From: Chryseobacterium aquifrigidense | GTDB lineage: Bacteria > Bacteroidota > Bacteroidia > Flavobacteriales > Weeksellaceae | Direction of reading: 5' to 3' | Assembly (NCBI RefSeq): GCF_006716485.1 | Contig: NZ_VFPD01000001.1 | Location: forward strand, 1,673,096-1,737,095 | Length of the DNA stretch: 64,000 nucleotides | Shown here: piece by piece, positions 63,817-64,000 of the stretch | Numbering within the stretch: position 1 is the stretch's first letter | Layout of the letters: each line of letters starts with the position of its first letter | The notes under the pieces: model-generated | The model's database searches: none | Told to the model about the DNA's origin: nothing | The model's input: the letters and a program-made list of their open reading frames with translations, nothing else | Translations under genes and position numbers: made by a program

Positions 63817-64000
63817 TTATTTTACTTTTACGTATACTATATCAAATTGAGTTCCTTCAATTTTGGTATTCACTTTCAGAATATTATCCTGAGTAGCTAC
63901 TATTTTATTATTGAAGACATCCCCTATCTGTGCGGGATCATTTTTATCAGATTTCTCCAACACGATTGCTTTATAATTGCAGTCATCCACAAAAACCAAT
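63817..64000 (-). CDS. C-terminal fragment of an unknown protein (cut by the window edge)
   Basis: About 61 codons are visible and the frame runs open past the right edge, so the true start is outside. The fragment is polar, with alternating strand-like segments (LKVNTKIEGTQFDIVYVKVK at the end). No family is recognised; many Chryseobacterium lipoproteins end similarly. An apparent TTG start at 63999 is an edge effect. Confidence 0.6.
   Translation of the reverse strand, partial: LVFVDDCNYKAIVLEKSDKNDPAQIGDVFNNKIVATQDNILKVNTKIEGTQFDIVYVKVK

Overview
The window looks like a chromosomal segment of a Flavobacteriia genome, most likely Chryseobacterium or a close Weeksellaceae relative. This rests on AT-rich DNA, promoters with the Bacteroidota -7 element TAnnTTTG, few Shine-Dalgarno sequences, a TonB-dependent receptor, many small lipoproteins, an atpD-atpC pair with no other atp genes beside it, mevalonate-pathway genes, a probable capnine (sulfonolipid) gene pair, TssE/TssF of the Bacteroidota type VI secretion kind, and a double-glycine-leader peptide of the type often labelled bacteriocin-like in this genus. 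Species assignment is inference. There are no rRNA or tRNA genes, no insertion sequence, no prophage and no CRISPR array; one structural RNA (4.5S SRP RNA) is present.

Layout. 0-4.6 kb: TonB-dependent receptor, kdsA, a repeat-rich gap and a DUF1697 gene. 4.7-9.8 kb: two multispanning GT-C-like/DUF2723 glycosyltransferases. 10-13.4 kb: capA-capB-like sulfonolipid genes and an EamA permease. 13.5-16.6 kb: an unknown protein with a beta-helix-like core and a B12-binding-type radical SAM enzyme. 17-19.8 kb: a secreted protein and atpDC. 20-27.7 kb: ribF, an acyltransferase and mostly envelope or housekeeping genes including kdsB and a PAP2 phosphatase. 27.9-34.9 kb: aminotransferase, lipoproteins, phosphohexomutase, and a GT2/DUF4199 pair. 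35.1 kb: ffs. 35.3-42.4 kb: menB-menA with two followers, and gyrA with a TPR protein. 42.5-46.1 kb: an accessory-looking patch of tiny lipoproteins, heptamer tandem repeats, GNAT, DUF421, and the GG-leader peptide. 46.3-52 kb: uvrA and a detached tssE-tssF pair. 52.2-57 kb: amino-acid permease, DUF4920, M14 peptidase, and an XRE regulator preceded by about 970 bp of noncoding DNA full of TTACA-N2-TGTAA-like sites. 57.5-64 kb: proline dehydrogenase, mevalonate kinase with a UbiA-like enzyme, a UMF1 transporter, a thiolase and a truncated gene at the edge.

How the genes fit together. Envelope construction dominates: kdsA and kdsB make and activate Kdo for lipid A-core; capA-capB would start sulfonolipid synthesis; DUF2723, GT-C, GT2 and acyltransferase genes decorate surface polymers or proteins; the phosphohexomutase supplies sugar phosphates. 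The respiratory chain is represented by menaquinone synthesis (menB, menA) and the F1 subunits beta and epsilon. Thiolase, mevalonate kinase and a UbiA-type prenyltransferase touch isoprenoid metabolism.

Noncoding DNA is unusually informative. Several dispersed repeat families occur: a CTTCGAC...GCTCAGC family (3.3-3.9 and 27.8 kb), a double-hairpin GGCT(A/G)AAGCC/GGGCTAAAGCCC family with five copies in one orientation, a CCACCCCGTCAAAAATTC family with two copies, and large perfect palindromes. Two adjacent microsatellites of seven 7-bp units each lie at 43.5-43.7 kb. The most novel-looking items are the uncatalogued 44-residue four-cysteine GG-leader peptide at 45.4 kb, the operator-like site cluster before the XRE gene, the heptamer arrays, and the detached TssE/TssF pair.
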